Positions 52,043 to 61,774 of a stretch of DNA of 64,000 nt are shown piece by piece. Every line of letters starts with the position of its first letter. The first letter of the stretch is position 1. A program made the position numbers and the translations under genes. The notes beneath the pieces are model-generated. The model was not told where the DNA came from, did not search any database, and was given only the letters and a program-made list of their open reading frames with translations. The stretch is from contig DAOLES010000004.1 in the NCBI GenBank assembly GCA_035326705.1, forward strand, positions 59,208-123,207, read 5' to 3'. The stretch comes from Oligoflexia bacterium. Its GTDB lineage: Bacteria > Bdellovibrionota_G > JALEGL01.

Positions 52043-52489
52043 ATGAGTGTTTTTATTTCAGGTTTACATTATTATGGGTTTGCATTGGCCATTGCAGCTT
52101 ATATCATGCGATCACAATGGTTTAAACGAGCTGGCGAGCAGTCTTTAGAGTTGGCACTAAAACGCATCAAGGGTATTCATATTCTTTTGCATGTTGCTTT
52201 ATTATTATCATTACTGACAGGTTTTTATCGATTATTTGCTGGAACTGACAAAGCAGTGGCTTTTTATATGAAGCAGGGCATTTTTCATGGCAAATTAGGC
52301 TTGGTGTTTTTAATTATTTTTATTGAGTTGGTTTGCGTATTTAAAGCGGCTTCCTGGGCAAAAAAGGGTTATGTGCAAAACTCTAAAATGCAAGCCAAGA
52401 CCTTTAAAATCATGCATATGATCAGTTCACATCTATACGCTATCATTCCTTTTATAGCGGCAGCAGTTTCTAGAGGCATGGGATTGTAG
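52043..52489 (+). CDS. DUF2214-like membrane protein
   Basis: 148 residues from ATG 52043, with a very strong GGAGGAG upstream. Four membrane helices: FISGLHYYGFALAIAAYIM, IHILLHVALLLSLLTGF, HGKLGLVFLIIFIELVCVF, and LYAIIPFIAAAVSRG. Histidines in helices 1 to 3 (GLHYYG, HILLHVA, FHGKLG) could bind heme, as seen in small membrane cytochrome-like folds. GFYRLFAGTDKAVAFYM matches the DUF2214 pattern. The function is unknown. Translation may be affected by the inverted repeat abutting its ribosome-binding site. Confidence 0.82.
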   Translation: MSVFISGLHYYGFALAIAAYIMRSQWFKRAGEQSLELALKRIKGIHILLHVALLLSLLTGFYRLFAGTDKAVAFYMKQGIFHGKLGLVFLIIFIELVCVFKAASWAKKGYVQNSKMQAKTFKIMHMISSHLYAIIPFIAAAVSRGMGL

Positions 52490-52551
52490 TAAAAAAACTT
52501 GCAAAAAATTATGCAACGCACTAGGACTGATTTAAAGTTTTAAAAGGAGTC

Positions 52552-53427
52552 ATGCCCATGCGAAAATATTTTATCTTATCAATTTGTTTAGTAGTCATTG
52601 CGGTGAGTGCTCAAAAAATAGTCTTTCAAGTTAGTAAAGCCCCAGAAAAACTAACGGCTATTTCACCTCAATGGCTTGATTTAGATGTTGCAGCTGAACA
52701 ATGGTTGAACGTCATTAAAAATATTACTGCACAGATGAGCTTGGGCATTCCTATTGATGAACCAACTTTGGACCCAGATATTTTATTAGCAGACGGTTTG
52801 TTAGCAGAAGAAGTGGGTTATTGTTACAGAAACCACTATGCTGATGAAGATCAGTTTAATTATGATTATGATAATGACGTTTTTAAAAAAGAAACCGACT
52901 ATACCCAATGTAGAACAGAATGGTATCCGCAATTTGATACCCGTGGACTTGCCTATTGGTACGATAATCCAGACAATCAAGCGCCTGCTGTGCATGATTT
53001 TATGCACAAAGTTTATGCATCAGAAACATTAAGAAATGTAGCTTATGCGTGGTTGGCTCCGGTATTTGTTGATTTGTTTGCGGATGTCAATGGAGAAAGA
53101 AAAGTGATTATGTGTCGTATCATAGAACATGGTTTTCACTACACCAACACGCTCATTGATTCACCGGAAAATTTAAGTTGTGAGTTGAGTTATTTAGAAG
53201 CGGAAAAACGACGCGCTTTTGATGATAGTGAATACTATGCAAAATTCCATTGGCGCCGCCCAAACAGTGAGTGTAATGCTCCAAAAAAATGGGATGAAAA
53301 TGAACAACCTTTTAGAAAACTAGAAGCTTGGGTCATACGCAGGCATATTATGCAACATATGACTTTAGAAGAAATGAGAAACTGGTTTTATAAGATAAAA
53401 ACTGAACTATTGGTTTGTGAAGCATAG
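52552..53427 (+). CDS. Hypothetical secreted or membrane-anchored acidic protein
   Basis: 291 residues, with AAAAGGAG just before ATG 52552 (ATG 52558 also possible). The N-terminal hydrophobic segment YFILSICLVVIAVSA is a signal peptide or anchor. The mature part is rich in Asp, Tyr and Trp (for example DQFNYDYDNDVF, GLAYWYDNPDNQAP) with scattered cysteines. The C-terminal third is helical (RRHIMQHMTLEEMRNWFYKI). No family is recognised. It is followed by a bidirectional terminator. Confidence 0.78.
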   Translation: MPMRKYFILSICLVVIAVSAQKIVFQVSKAPEKLTAISPQWLDLDVAAEQWLNVIKNITAQMSLGIPIDEPTLDPDILLADGLLAEEVGYCYRNHYADEDQFNYDYDNDVFKKETDYTQCRTEWYPQFDTRGLAYWYDNPDNQAPAVHDFMHKVYASETLRNVAYAWLAPVFVDLFADVNGERKVIMCRIIEHGFHYTNTLIDSPENLSCELSYLEAEKRRAFDDSEYYAKFHWRRPNSECNAPKKWDENEQPFRKLEAWVIRRHIMQHMTLEEMRNWFYKIKTELLVCEA

Positions 53428-53482
53428 GGCAAAAATAAAACAGATTAATATTATACTTGAGCATACATTATTTAAGTTAGTC

Positions 53483-53525
53483 AATAAAAGGGGATAGCCT
53501 AAAACAATGCCTATCCCCTTTTATT
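53483..53525. terminator. Bidirectional intrinsic terminator
   Basis: AATAAAAGGGGATAG (53483-53497) pairs with CTATCCCCTTTTATT (53511-53525), a perfect 15-bp stem with A/T runs on both sides. It lies between the convergent hypothetical gene and the oxygenase gene. Confidence 0.92.
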
Positions 53526-53686
53526 ATTGAACCAGTTTACATGCATTCTTGTTGAAATGCGATACACTGTTTTTAAGGTTTCAAGTAGACTAATAAGATA
53601 GGGCGCATTTGTGGCTGGTGGTGGTTCATAACCAAAAACAGCTATGGGGCAATATGATTTGAGTAGGCAATAAAGGTAAAGATGGT

Positions 53687-54529
53687 TTATTTTAAACCAA
53701 TTTCTCTAAGCCGTTCATCCAAGTAGCTTTTTGCGGTGTAACGCTTGGATAAAACCACTTCCGGTTTAGCGTGTACAAATAAAGGTATAGAGTAACGTGA
53801 TGACCGCATAGCCTCTTGCTCTGGGTTAATCACTTGGTGCGTGGTAGATGGCAAGTGGCCACCGGTGGCTTCTTGCAACATATCACCAACATTGACGGCA
53901 ATCATACCGGGGTCACAACTGACATCATGCCAATTGCCTTGGGTATCTTTAACTTGCAAACCAGGAGCAGAAGCAGCTGGTAGTAAAGTGATAAGGTTAA
54001 TATCTTCATGGGCGGCAGCTCTTATGGCACCTTGTTTTAAGAGAGCATCATCTTTAACCGGTGGATAATGAATGGGACGCATCAGTGTTTGTTGACTGTC
54101 ACGAGCCATGCTGGATAAACTTTGGCTAAGATTTTGGGTGATGTTTTGTGGTAATACTTCATCCAACCAATGCAGCAAGGTGTGGGCAAGAGAAATAAGT
54201 TCTTGATGTAAGTTTTGGGTTATGTGTTGGCAAGCGTTGGGAATTCTGTGATGTGGGTAGTAATGAAAAAATTCTTTTAAATCTGGTAAAGCTTGGCCTT
54301 TAGCATTTTCTGAAAGCATAGGAAAGTAACCGTCTTGGGTTTCAGGATTAAACAAATAATCATGTTTTGCGGGGCTTGCAAAAAAATCTTTCCAAGCGGT
54401 ATAGCTATCTTCAATCAGTTGCGCGTCAATAGGATGGTCAACCAAAACAGCAAATCCTGTGTTTTTAAAGGATTCTAGCAGTTGATATTTTGCTCTAGGG
54501 TCTTTAAGGGATACCTTTTCTACGTACAT
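53687..54529 (-). CDS. 2-oxoglutarate/Fe(II)-dependent dioxygenase (isopenicillin N synthase family)
   Basis: 280 residues from ATG 54529; a TTG two codons upstream also reads through. N-terminal DIOX_N-like segment FKNTGFAVLVDHPIDAQLI, then the jelly-roll iron site His-x-Asp-type AAAHEDINLITLLP with Glu in the acid position, distal His in PSTTHQVINP, and the 2OG-binding Arg in SSRYSIPLFVH. The classical motif is HxD. Here HED reads His-Glu-Asp, so the Asp two residues after His is the ligand, as normal. The substrate is unknown. It is a single gene. Confidence 0.9.
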   Translation of the reverse strand: MYVEKVSLKDPRAKYQLLESFKNTGFAVLVDHPIDAQLIEDSYTAWKDFFASPAKHDYLFNPETQDGYFPMLSENAKGQALPDLKEFFHYYPHHRIPNACQHITQNLHQELISLAHTLLHWLDEVLPQNITQNLSQSLSSMARDSQQTLMRPIHYPPVKDDALLKQGAIRAAAHEDINLITLLPAASAPGLQVKDTQGNWHDVSCDPGMIAVNVGDMLQEATGGHLPSTTHQVINPEQEAMRSSRYSIPLFVHAKPEVVLSKRYTAKSYLDERLREIGLK

Positions 54530-54643
54530 AATCAAGAGTCATAGCATGGCTATTAAAAACATCTCAAGCTAATTTTTATGAGTTATTTTTTAATATTTTT
54601 TATCTAGGTTGCAAGTTTACTAACAAGCGCGTAGTTTTATGGG

Positions 54644-54979
54644 GTGAAATACAATAAAGTTTTATCCATTTTCAAATTCAGTGTCTTAATTTTTTTATGC
54701 GGCTTGATGCACACGGCAAAGGCCAACGAAACCATTATCAATGAATCAGAAGGGATGTTTTACTGTTCTGGGGGTGCGCAAACCTATATTTTATCCACCA
54801 ATTGTAAAAAACTAACCCTTAAGCGCATTATTGTTGGTTCTGCTATGGCCTATGAAGGACAATGTTTGGATAATAACAATAAGGATCACGTCTTTGCCTG
54901 TCAGAGTTACGCATTTACCTATAAAAACAGAGTCATCCAAAAAGAAGATTTTTGGACCAAATCAAAGAAAAACAAGTAA
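54644..54979 (+). CDS. Small hypothetical secreted protein
   Basis: 111 residues from GTG 54644. A basic start is followed by a hydrophobic signal (FKFSVLIFLCGLMHTAKA). The mature part has four cysteines (FYCSGGAQ, STNCKKL, EGQCLDN, FACQSYAF) spaced as two likely disulfides, and a Lys-rich tail. No family is recognised. It converges with the transglutaminase gene, the two stops lying side by side. Confidence 0.65.
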   Translation: MKYNKVLSIFKFSVLIFLCGLMHTAKANETIINESEGMFYCSGGAQTYILSTNCKKLTLKRIIVGSAMAYEGQCLDNNNKDHVFACQSYAFTYKNRVIQKEDFWTKSKKNK

Positions 54980-54980
54980 A

Positions 54981-57131
54981 TTATTTTTTCTTTTTTAGTT
55001 TAAGCATTTTTAGCAGTTGATGCCAATGCGCCAAGGATAAAACTTTTTTTCCAAACCGATGGTGCAAATAATAGGTGTTGATAGATGTTAAACTTTTCTC
55101 TAGTTCAGGGTGTTTTTGTAATACCCGTTCTTTAAATTCATCAACGGTTTCACTGGGGTATTTTTTAAAGCCTAAAGAACGCAATTTTTTTAAGACCAGA
55201 TTGTATGGCGAGGACTGCTGTCTAAACCTTGATACAATGACAGCCAATAAAATAAACAGTAAAACAGCTACCAAGATGAATAAAAAGACAATAGGGTTAA
55301 AGACTTGACCAGAATTGTCTTTGGCATTGTTTTTTATTTTTTGATCTTTGTTTGGTTTTTGTTTTAAAGCCGCAAAAGCTTGGCTGAATTTTTCAGAAAA
55401 AGATTTAAGTCCAGCCAATTGTTTTTTAAGATTGTAGTCAACAACATAGCGTTGCCAGCGTAATTTTAAATAGTCTGAAAATTGTAACAAAGGTTTGATA
55501 AAGTTGTCTGGTAATTTAAAAGAGGTGTTGGCTGGGGTTGGATCAAAGCGCAACCAGCCAAAATCAGGAAAATAAACTTCCACCCAAGAGTGGGCATCGG
55601 ATTGGCGGACAGAAACGTAGTTTCCATAAGGATTGTATTCACCCCCTCTAAAGCCCATAACCTGCCTGGCAGGAATACCAATATGCCGGAGCATAACAAT
55701 CATGGCCGTAGAAAAATACTCGCAATGGCCAGCTTTGGTGTTTAAAAAAAAGTTGTCCAAGGGATTTTTTTGACCCACGTCTTGTATGTTAAGGGTATAG
55801 CGGTACTGTTTTTTTAAAAATTCTTGTGCCATATAAGCTTTGATAAAAGGAGAAACATTGGGATAAGCTATGGTGTTTAGATAATCTGTTAATGGCTCAG
55901 AGAGTTCTGGCAATTGTAAGTAAAGATCTTTAATATGTTCTGGATAGTCTTGATTAAAGTTTTCTTGCAAGCGAGTAATGCTGGGCATGTTGATTGATGA
56001 AACAGCCGTGTATTGTAAATCAGATTGATAGCGCGCACTGGTGTGCATTTCATAACTGTCTGATTCAGGATAATAACGAATCATAAAGGTTCTACGTAAA
56101 AACCGCTCAAGAAAAGACCTGTCCCAAGTAGCCTCAACAAAATGATCAGCCAAAAAAAGCAAGGGAGTATCCAAAGATTCCAAACTAACCGTATATTTCA
56201 TGTAATCAGGTTTTTTACTGGGTAAAGTTCTGTTTGAAAAAACTTCAGTGTTGTCCAGATCCATGCGCACCACTTTAAATTTATTGCGGGATGAGCGCCA
56301 GGTTTTGCCGTCAAATTGATCTGCACTGTTGGCTCGCCAATAAGTAAGCGCCAGTTCTTTTTTACTGAGCTTTTTATTGTGAATCTCAACTCTAAACGCT
56401 ATCTCAGAGCTGCCCTGAATATTACCCAAGGTGCCCAAATCTACTTCTTTAGAGAAACCCGCAACATCTTTGGGTTTTGCGGCTCTACGCAAAAAGTTTT
56501 TAAAAGAAACCCTGGGGATAGAAAAAAATACAATAAAGGTGAACAATAAAATAAGACTGCAAAGGGCTGCACTGGAAGCAAAAAAACGTCTACGCACAAC
56601 ATCCTTTGAATTAAGCAAATGGCGCAAAGTTTTGTTTTGGCTTTTGTTTTGGTCTTGATTAAGGTTCTCAACTTGGGTTTTAAGATTGAATAAAGTTAAA
56701 GTCCAAGTGGCAAAAAACAGATAAATGAAAAAAGGAATAGCAAAACTGATGCTCTCAGAAAGCACTGTAGAAGAAAGAAGTTGTAAAAAACTTAAGGCAT
56801 AAATTTGCAGCCAGTCTCTGCTGCTTTTTACAGATAAGAGTTTAATGATTTGCAAAACAATAACAAAACGAATGGCATTACCCACAATATCAAAAGACAT
56901 GAAAAAGATATCGTATAAACTGAACAGCAAAAGACCAAGAATACTAATGTTAACTAAAACTACAGGAATTCTTAATTTATTATCAATAAAGTTACTAAAC
57001 TTAATGTAAAGTAAAGTGATCAGTAGGCCTGCAATTGCATAGAGGGTATAGGCGCCACTGATAGCAATGGCTGAAAAACCAATGGCCACCAAGGTGCATG
57101 AGAATAAATGCAAATAATTAGAGAACCTCAT
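54981..57131 (-). CDS. Transglutaminase-like membrane protein (TgpA/DUF3488 type)
   Basis: 716 residues. Five or six N-terminal membrane helices (DUF3488-like) and one near residue 200 (LILLFTFIVFFSIPRVSF) precede a large extracytoplasmic part with the transglutaminase core. Catalytic Cys in AGHCEYFSTAM (~468), His in SDAHSWVEVYF (~513), Asp in FDPTPAN (~525). A last helix (IVFLFILVAVLLFILLAVIV) and a DUF4129-like tail end the protein. Overlaps its upstream partner by four bases. Acts on cell-envelope proteins as a protease or crosslinker. Confidence 0.93.
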   Translation of the reverse strand: MRFSNYLHLFSCTLVAIGFSAIAISGAYTLYAIAGLLITLLYIKFSNFIDNKLRIPVVLVNISILGLLLFSLYDIFFMSFDIVGNAIRFVIVLQIIKLLSVKSSRDWLQIYALSFLQLLSSTVLSESISFAIPFFIYLFFATWTLTLFNLKTQVENLNQDQNKSQNKTLRHLLNSKDVVRRRFFASSAALCSLILLFTFIVFFSIPRVSFKNFLRRAAKPKDVAGFSKEVDLGTLGNIQGSSEIAFRVEIHNKKLSKKELALTYWRANSADQFDGKTWRSSRNKFKVVRMDLDNTEVFSNRTLPSKKPDYMKYTVSLESLDTPLLFLADHFVEATWDRSFLERFLRRTFMIRYYPESDSYEMHTSARYQSDLQYTAVSSINMPSITRLQENFNQDYPEHIKDLYLQLPELSEPLTDYLNTIAYPNVSPFIKAYMAQEFLKKQYRYTLNIQDVGQKNPLDNFFLNTKAGHCEYFSTAMIVMLRHIGIPARQVMGFRGGEYNPYGNYVSVRQSDAHSWVEVYFPDFGWLRFDPTPANTSFKLPDNFIKPLLQFSDYLKLRWQRYVVDYNLKKQLAGLKSFSEKFSQAFAALKQKPNKDQKIKNNAKDNSGQVFNPIVFLFILVAVLLFILLAVIVSRFRQQSSPYNLVLKKLRSLGFKKYPSETVDEFKERVLQKHPELEKSLTSINTYYLHHRFGKKVLSLAHWHQLLKMLKLKKKK

Positions 57132-58246
57132 GCCAAGGCTCCTAAAGTATCAGCGGCAATAACATGTAGATTATCAAAACTAGAAAAAACCAGTTTATTG
57201 AGATTGGTGACAACAATAGAGGTTTGTTTGTTTTTAAGATGGCTAAAGTTAAAGTTATCAATAGAATCTTCTTCATGTTCATACAGAGCTAAAGATTTTA
57301 AAATGGCATCAATACCATGGCTGGAACGCATTTTAGGAGTGTTATTTATTTTAACAAAACAGGGGATATGATTCTGTTTTAATTCTAACAATAAGCTGCA
57401 GACATAAGATAAAGCCAGTTCCACCAAAGCATGATTTTCAAGGTTAGAATGGGCTTGGTTTTTTTGCAATATAAGGTGGATGCCCACATCTTTACTTTCC
57501 TCTGTTTCAAACTCTTTAACCCTTAAAGACATTGTTTTTGCAGAAGACTTCCAGTGAATGTTTTTGTAATGGTCTCCTTGAACATATTCCCTTAAGCCAG
57601 CGGGGTTACCGGAAACATTCTTTCTTTGACTAACCAATGTGCCTATAAGATTCTGATTAAAATGTAGCAACTGTTGGCTTTCAAGTTTTTTTGGAAAAAC
57701 TAAAACGGAGGCATCGGTTTCAATTTGGATGTATTTTTTAAGAAAACCAAATGGAAAGTAAGTTTCAAGATTAAAATCTGGGAATTGACAAAAACCCCTT
57801 TTGCTAAAAGAAAAATTTGCAAAGCTCTGAACTTGTTCTTGCGGTAAAATTTTTAAAACAAATGATTTTTGTACGTCATGCAGATCAACGTTTTCAAAGT
57901 CTAGATTATGAGCACTGGCAATAGGGGCTAAGTTAACTGCATACGAAGAAAAACGAGTTTTCTGATTCAATAAAGCCACCGGTGCATGAGAAATTTCTTG
58001 CGCAAAAAATCTCGGCTGATTTAAAAAGACCAGTTTTACTTTGTAAAGGGTAGCGTTGGATAAAACCCCAGAAAGAACAATAAAACTGAGCATCATTGAA
58101 AAAGTTAAATACAATAAATTATTGCCGGTATTCATGCTGGCAATGCCAACGCCAATAGAGGTTGCAATAAAAGTATAACCTAAAAATGTAAGTTTAATTT
58201 TAAACTTTGGGTATTTTGCTTTGGCTTTTTTGGTGGGGTTAAACAT
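57128..58246 (-). CDS. DUF58 protein
   Basis: 372 residues. Two membrane helices near the N-terminus (FIATSIGVGIASMNTGNNLLYL region), an immunoglobulin-like middle and the DUF58 signature PAGLREYVQGDHYKNIHWKSSAK (abridged), followed by a vWA-like remnant. Partner of MoxR ATPases in many bacteria. Its stop overlaps the transglutaminase start by four bases, and the MoxR gene lies 24 bases upstream, making a three-gene operon. Confidence 0.93.
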   Translation of the reverse strand: MFNPTKKAKAKYPKFKIKLTFLGYTFIATSIGVGIASMNTGNNLLYLTFSMMLSFIVLSGVLSNATLYKVKLVFLNQPRFFAQEISHAPVALLNQKTRFSSYAVNLAPIASAHNLDFENVDLHDVQKSFVLKILPQEQVQSFANFSFSKRGFCQFPDFNLETYFPFGFLKKYIQIETDASVLVFPKKLESQQLLHFNQNLIGTLVSQRKNVSGNPAGLREYVQGDHYKNIHWKSSAKTMSLRVKEFETEESKDVGIHLILQKNQAHSNLENHALVELALSYVCSLLLELKQNHIPCFVKINNTPKMRSSHGIDAILKSLALYEHEEDSIDNFNFSHLKNKQTSIVVTNLNKLVFSSFDNLHVIAADTLGALA

Positions 58247-58270
58247 TAAGCATGTATCAGTTTATAACAT

Positions 58271-59221
58271 TTATAAAGGCACCATCAATTGATCTAAAAT
58301 ATCAATGACGGCATCTTTTTGCATTTTATTGTAATCACCATGATCTATGTTTTTAGTTTGGTGGGCAGACAAGGTAATTCTATGCGATAAAACATGTGGA
58401 GCCAAGACTTTGATATCATCTGGACTAACAAAATCTTTACCATTGATAAAAGCCAGTGCTTGTGAGGCTCTATATAAAGCAACCGTGCCTCTGGGGCTTA
58501 CGCCTAAGCTAATCAATGTTGACTCTCTGGTTTTGCGGATAATATCTACAATGTATTGTTGTAAAGATGGATCAATATGAACACGGCTTACGGCTTTTTG
58601 CAAATCAACAATATGGTCTGTGTTGCAAACAGGGGAGATTTTTTTTCTTTCAAAGCGTTCACTCAAAGATTGGACAATGCCCAGTTCTTCTTTGGCTTCA
58701 GGATAACCAATGTTAATCTTAAATAAAAAACGATCCAATTGTGATTCAGGCAAAGGATAAGTACCAAATTGTTCCATAGGGTTCTGGGTGGCAATCACCA
58801 TAAAAGGTTTATTGAGAGTATGCGTTTCTCTATCAACCGTGACTTGACCTTCTTGCATGGCTTCTAATAAAGCTGACTGGGTTTTAGGAGTGGTGCGGTT
58901 GATTTCATCAGCCAGAACAATGTTAGAAAAAATAGGTCCAGGGTGAAATTCAAAGTGGTGTAACTCAGAGTTAAAAATAGGAACACCGATGATATCAGAC
59001 GGTAATAGATCACTGGTAAATTGAATGCGTTGAAAACTGCCTTCAATGGATTGTGCTAAAGCAGAAGCAATGGTGGTTTTCCCAACACCAGGTACATCTT
59101 CAATAAGAACATGGCCTCTGGCAAGTAGGGCACACAATAACATGTCAATGACATTATCTTTGCCTACAATGTGTTGATGAATTGATTTTCTTAATAATTG
59201 AATGATGGTTTGTTCTGACAC
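58271..59221 (-). CDS. MoxR-family AAA+ ATPase
   Basis: 316 residues from GTG 59221. AAA_3 ATPase with Walker A DVPGVGKTT (~40-48), Walker B NIVLADEINRTTPK, sensor 1 in VIATQNPMEQFGTYPLPE (a MoxR hallmark) and a lid domain with SPRGTVALYRASQA. MoxR ATPases act as chaperones that assemble or activate partner proteins bearing vWA domains, here probably the DUF58 protein and the transglutaminase encoded downstream. Confidence 0.95.
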   Translation of the reverse strand: MSEQTIIQLLRKSIHQHIVGKDNVIDMLLCALLARGHVLIEDVPGVGKTTIASALAQSIEGSFQRIQFTSDLLPSDIIGVPIFNSELHHFEFHPGPIFSNIVLADEINRTTPKTQSALLEAMQEGQVTVDRETHTLNKPFMVIATQNPMEQFGTYPLPESQLDRFLFKINIGYPEAKEELGIVQSLSERFERKKISPVCNTDHIVDLQKAVSRVHIDPSLQQYIVDIIRKTRESTLISLGVSPRGTVALYRASQALAFINGKDFVSPDDIKVLAPHVLSHRITLSAHQTKNIDHGDYNKMQKDAVIDILDQLMVPL

Positions 59222-59525
59222 AGCTAGAAACTATACGGCATTTTTTAAGCAATTAAAAGATACATACATAATTTGTCTGCTTTTTTGCAAAGTTGCTGCA
59301 GATCATCTAATATTTTTTTACATAAAAATAACTTCACATCAACTTACCAAACATTGGGATATGAAAGTGAGTAAAATAAAATTCATCTATTTGAAATAAT
59401 GAATGAACAAAGAGTTTAATGCAAGCCTATGAATTTACTTATAATTGTCTATAGCTTTTGCCATTTTTCTTTTGTTTGCGTACAATAGATCAATAAGCCC
59501 AATTTTTAGAGAAGGAATACAATAT
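59222..59525. other. 304-base divergent intergenic region
   Basis: A+T-rich DNA between the MoxR gene (minus) and the lipoprotein gene (plus). It contains the plus-strand promoter at 59458-59486. I see no gene, repeat or structured RNA in it. An in-frame ATG at 59445 for the lipoprotein gene lies upstream of the promoter -35 and is not used. Confidence 0.55.
59458..59486 (+). promoter_or_regulatory. Sigma-70-type promoter of the lipoprotein/beta-barrel operon
   Basis: TTGCCA (59458-59463) and TACAAT (59481-59486) match the -35 and -10 consensus closely, with the ideal 17-base spacer. The start codon at 59526 leaves a leader of about 35 bases with AAGGA. Confidence 0.7.
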
Positions 59526-60317
59526 ATGAGACAAACACGGTTTTTATGGTTTAGTCTGCTCGTTTTTTTGCTCAACTGTGCCAGCGAAAAAGCAGAACTA
59601 AAAGAAGAGGTGCGATTTTTACTGGATGCGCGTGAGTACAGTCAAGCCATTGAAAAAGCACGGCAAGCCGTTGAAAAGGATGTCAACGATGAAGAGGCTA
59701 AGTTTTTATTAGGCTCAGCATTGTTAGGAGATGCTGCCTTGTCAGGGGCAAACAATTGTCCAGAGGGTGATCAAGGGATTTTGGGTTTATTGGCCTGTTT
59801 AGCAGATCCTTTAGATCCCAGTGAAAATGACTTGAGCAGCTTTTTAAGAATAGCCCCTGATTTAGAGCGTTTATCCAACTTAGAAGAAGCAACTGATATT
59901 TTTAAAGTTTTGGATGCCAATGCTTTATCTGATGCAGATAGAGACAACGTTTTTATTCGTTTATACGCTTCTCGCTTATTTGAGTTGGGCGGTGCCTTGA
60001 CCAGAGTGGGCTTAAAAACAGCCAACGATGCATGCAATCACTGTATAAATTTAACTCCAGGCTGTGTGGGAAGCATGAAAGATGAAGTGCCAGATGGCTT
60101 TGATGCCGATGCTTTAACACCAGAGCAAGAAACACGATTTAGAGAGAACTTGACTGAGGTCAATGAAGTTGGGGGAGACTTGGGTTTAAGCCAAGATTTT
60201 TCATTGATTTTGCGTGCAGACCAAATTGCTATGGATTTGGGTATTGATCCTATTCCTACTTTCTTTGATTCAACCTTTAACAGCGCTACTCAAGCCACAT
60301 GTGACGAACCTCTCTAG
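59526..60317 (+). CDS. Lipoprotein with TPR-like helical region
   Basis: 263 residues from ATG 59526, preceded by AAGGA. Lipoprotein signal LWFSLLVFLLNC (lipobox LLNC). The first ~60 mature residues read like TPR-type helical pairs (YSQAIEKARQAVEKDVNDEEAKF, abridged, then LLGSALLGDAAL). The remainder is acidic and helical with four cysteines (ACNHCINLTPGC). It is followed after seven bases by the beta-barrel gene. Lipoprotein plus barrel pairs are typical of outer-membrane assemblies. Function unknown. Confidence 0.82.
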   Translation: MRQTRFLWFSLLVFLLNCASEKAELKEEVRFLLDAREYSQAIEKARQAVEKDVNDEEAKFLLGSALLGDAALSGANNCPEGDQGILGLLACLADPLDPSENDLSSFLRIAPDLERLSNLEEATDIFKVLDANALSDADRDNVFIRLYASRLFELGGALTRVGLKTANDACNHCINLTPGCVGSMKDEVPDGFDADALTPEQETRFRENLTEVNEVGGDLGLSQDFSLILRADQIAMDLGIDPIPTFFDSTFNSATQATCDEPL

Positions 60318-60324
60318 GAGCAAA

Positions 60325-61515
60325 ATGATGATAAAAAATAATAAAAAGCAAAACCGTGCTTATTTGTACCTTTGTCTTGGCTTGTTAAGCTTGGGTTTAA
60401 GTTTAGGAACAGCATATGCTAGTCCAAGTTTTGATACGCCTTCTCCCAGTTTGTACCGGCAAGTCAGAAACTTAGGGATGGGTAATGTGGGTGTTGCCTT
60501 AAAAGGTACGCATGCCTCATCTCCTTTTTATAACCCTGCCGGGCTTAATGATCTTAAAAAAGGTGAGCTAAGAATTTTAAACTTAACCGGAGAGATTTCT
60601 AAAGATGCTTTTAGTTTGATTACGGATGTAAAAGATTTGGTCAATGATCTAGAAGATGCTTCCGATCAGAACGGTGATCGTTTTAGGGTCTTAGATGATT
60701 TTATTGCTAAAAACAATGGTAAGTTTAGACACTTGCGTTTAACGACAGAAATTGTGGGTTATGCCCGCAAAAACTTTGCCATAGGTTTATTGGCTGAGGA
60801 AAACTTTGATTTTACCGTGCGTGAACCCGCTGTTCCAGAGTTTCATGTAAGATCAACCACAGACTTGGTAGCTTATGTATCTGGGGCAAAAGCATTTTTT
60901 GAAGATGCATTGCAAGTTGGGGTAACTTTAAAGCCCACGGTTCGTTTGGCCATGGATGAAGCAGATGAAATCATTGATTATGCAGATACGCAAAATGATG
61001 CCAATGGAAAATTAAAGTTGGAAAGCCAATTAGAGAACATTTGGGAAAAACAACGTTTTGGTCTGGGAGCGGATGTTGGTTTAAAAAGTAATTTAGCTTT
61101 TGGCAGTTTAAAAGAAGCAAACTGGCGTAAAAAGCTACAGCCTATGGTGGGTTTAACTTGGCAAGATATTGGAAGCCCAAGTTTTGATTCAGCGCCTGGT
61201 AACGAAGAGTCTTTGAGTGCAGGTATTGCCATTCATCCGAGTTTTGCAAAAATTGAAAATGCCATTGCTTTGGACTTAAGAAACCTTAATCAAGACACAC
61301 CGTTTATTTCTAAATTGCATTTAGGCTGGGAAACCAAATTACCTGCGATTTTAGCAGTGCGCGCAGGGTTGTCTCAAGGCTATATGACTGCAGGTGCTAC
61401 CGTTGACTTATGGGTGGCCAAACTCAGTGCTGCGATATACTCTGAAGAAGTGGGTGTCCATACCCGTCAAGAAGGCAATACCCGTTACGTTGTGCAACTG
61501 GGTTTTGGGATATAG
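60325..61515 (+). CDS. Outer-membrane beta-barrel protein (PorV/UPF0164-like start)
   Basis: 396 residues from ATG 60325, preceded by TAGGAG; the frame is open from 60214. Signal peptide (LYLCLGLLSLGLSLGTAYAS). The mature start RQVRNLGMGNVGVALKG, followed by ASSPFYNPAGL, is the pattern of the PorV/UPF0164/TraF-like barrel group, related to FadL-type barrels. Alternating hydrophobic strands continue to the last residues, ending YVVQLGFGI with a terminal aromatic-hydrophobic pattern suited to BAM recognition. It is in an operon with the lipoprotein. Confidence 0.85.
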   Translation: MMIKNNKKQNRAYLYLCLGLLSLGLSLGTAYASPSFDTPSPSLYRQVRNLGMGNVGVALKGTHASSPFYNPAGLNDLKKGELRILNLTGEISKDAFSLITDVKDLVNDLEDASDQNGDRFRVLDDFIAKNNGKFRHLRLTTEIVGYARKNFAIGLLAEENFDFTVREPAVPEFHVRSTTDLVAYVSGAKAFFEDALQVGVTLKPTVRLAMDEADEIIDYADTQNDANGKLKLESQLENIWEKQRFGLGADVGLKSNLAFGSLKEANWRKKLQPMVGLTWQDIGSPSFDSAPGNEESLSAGIAIHPSFAKIENAIALDLRNLNQDTPFISKLHLGWETKLPAILAVRAGLSQGYMTAGATVDLWVAKLSAAIYSEEVGVHTRQEGNTRYVVQLGFGI

Positions 61516-61523
61516 TTTTTATT

Positions 61524-61544
61524 AAGGGGGATTTTCTCCCCCTT
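61524..61544 (+). terminator. Hairpin after the beta-barrel gene
   Basis: AAGGGGGA (61524-61531) pairs with TCCCCCTT (61537-61544). The T-run after it is poor, so termination may be partial. Confidence 0.6.
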
Positions 61545-61774
61545 CTCAGCTAAAAACCACGCTTTTTGACTGATTCAAAGCCAAGCAGGGTGAGGTGTGG
61601 TCTAAAACCTCTTTTATTTTGTATTGTAAGATCTTAAAAGCCTTAAAAACTAAAAATAGGATTTATTTTTGTCCCGTGCAGACAGTGCATATACGCTACC
61701 CGCAAGGATTTTTGGTCAAATCAGCAACGCAATAGAAAATTGTTTTTTTGGAACCTTGGTGTTATGGTCCCGCG

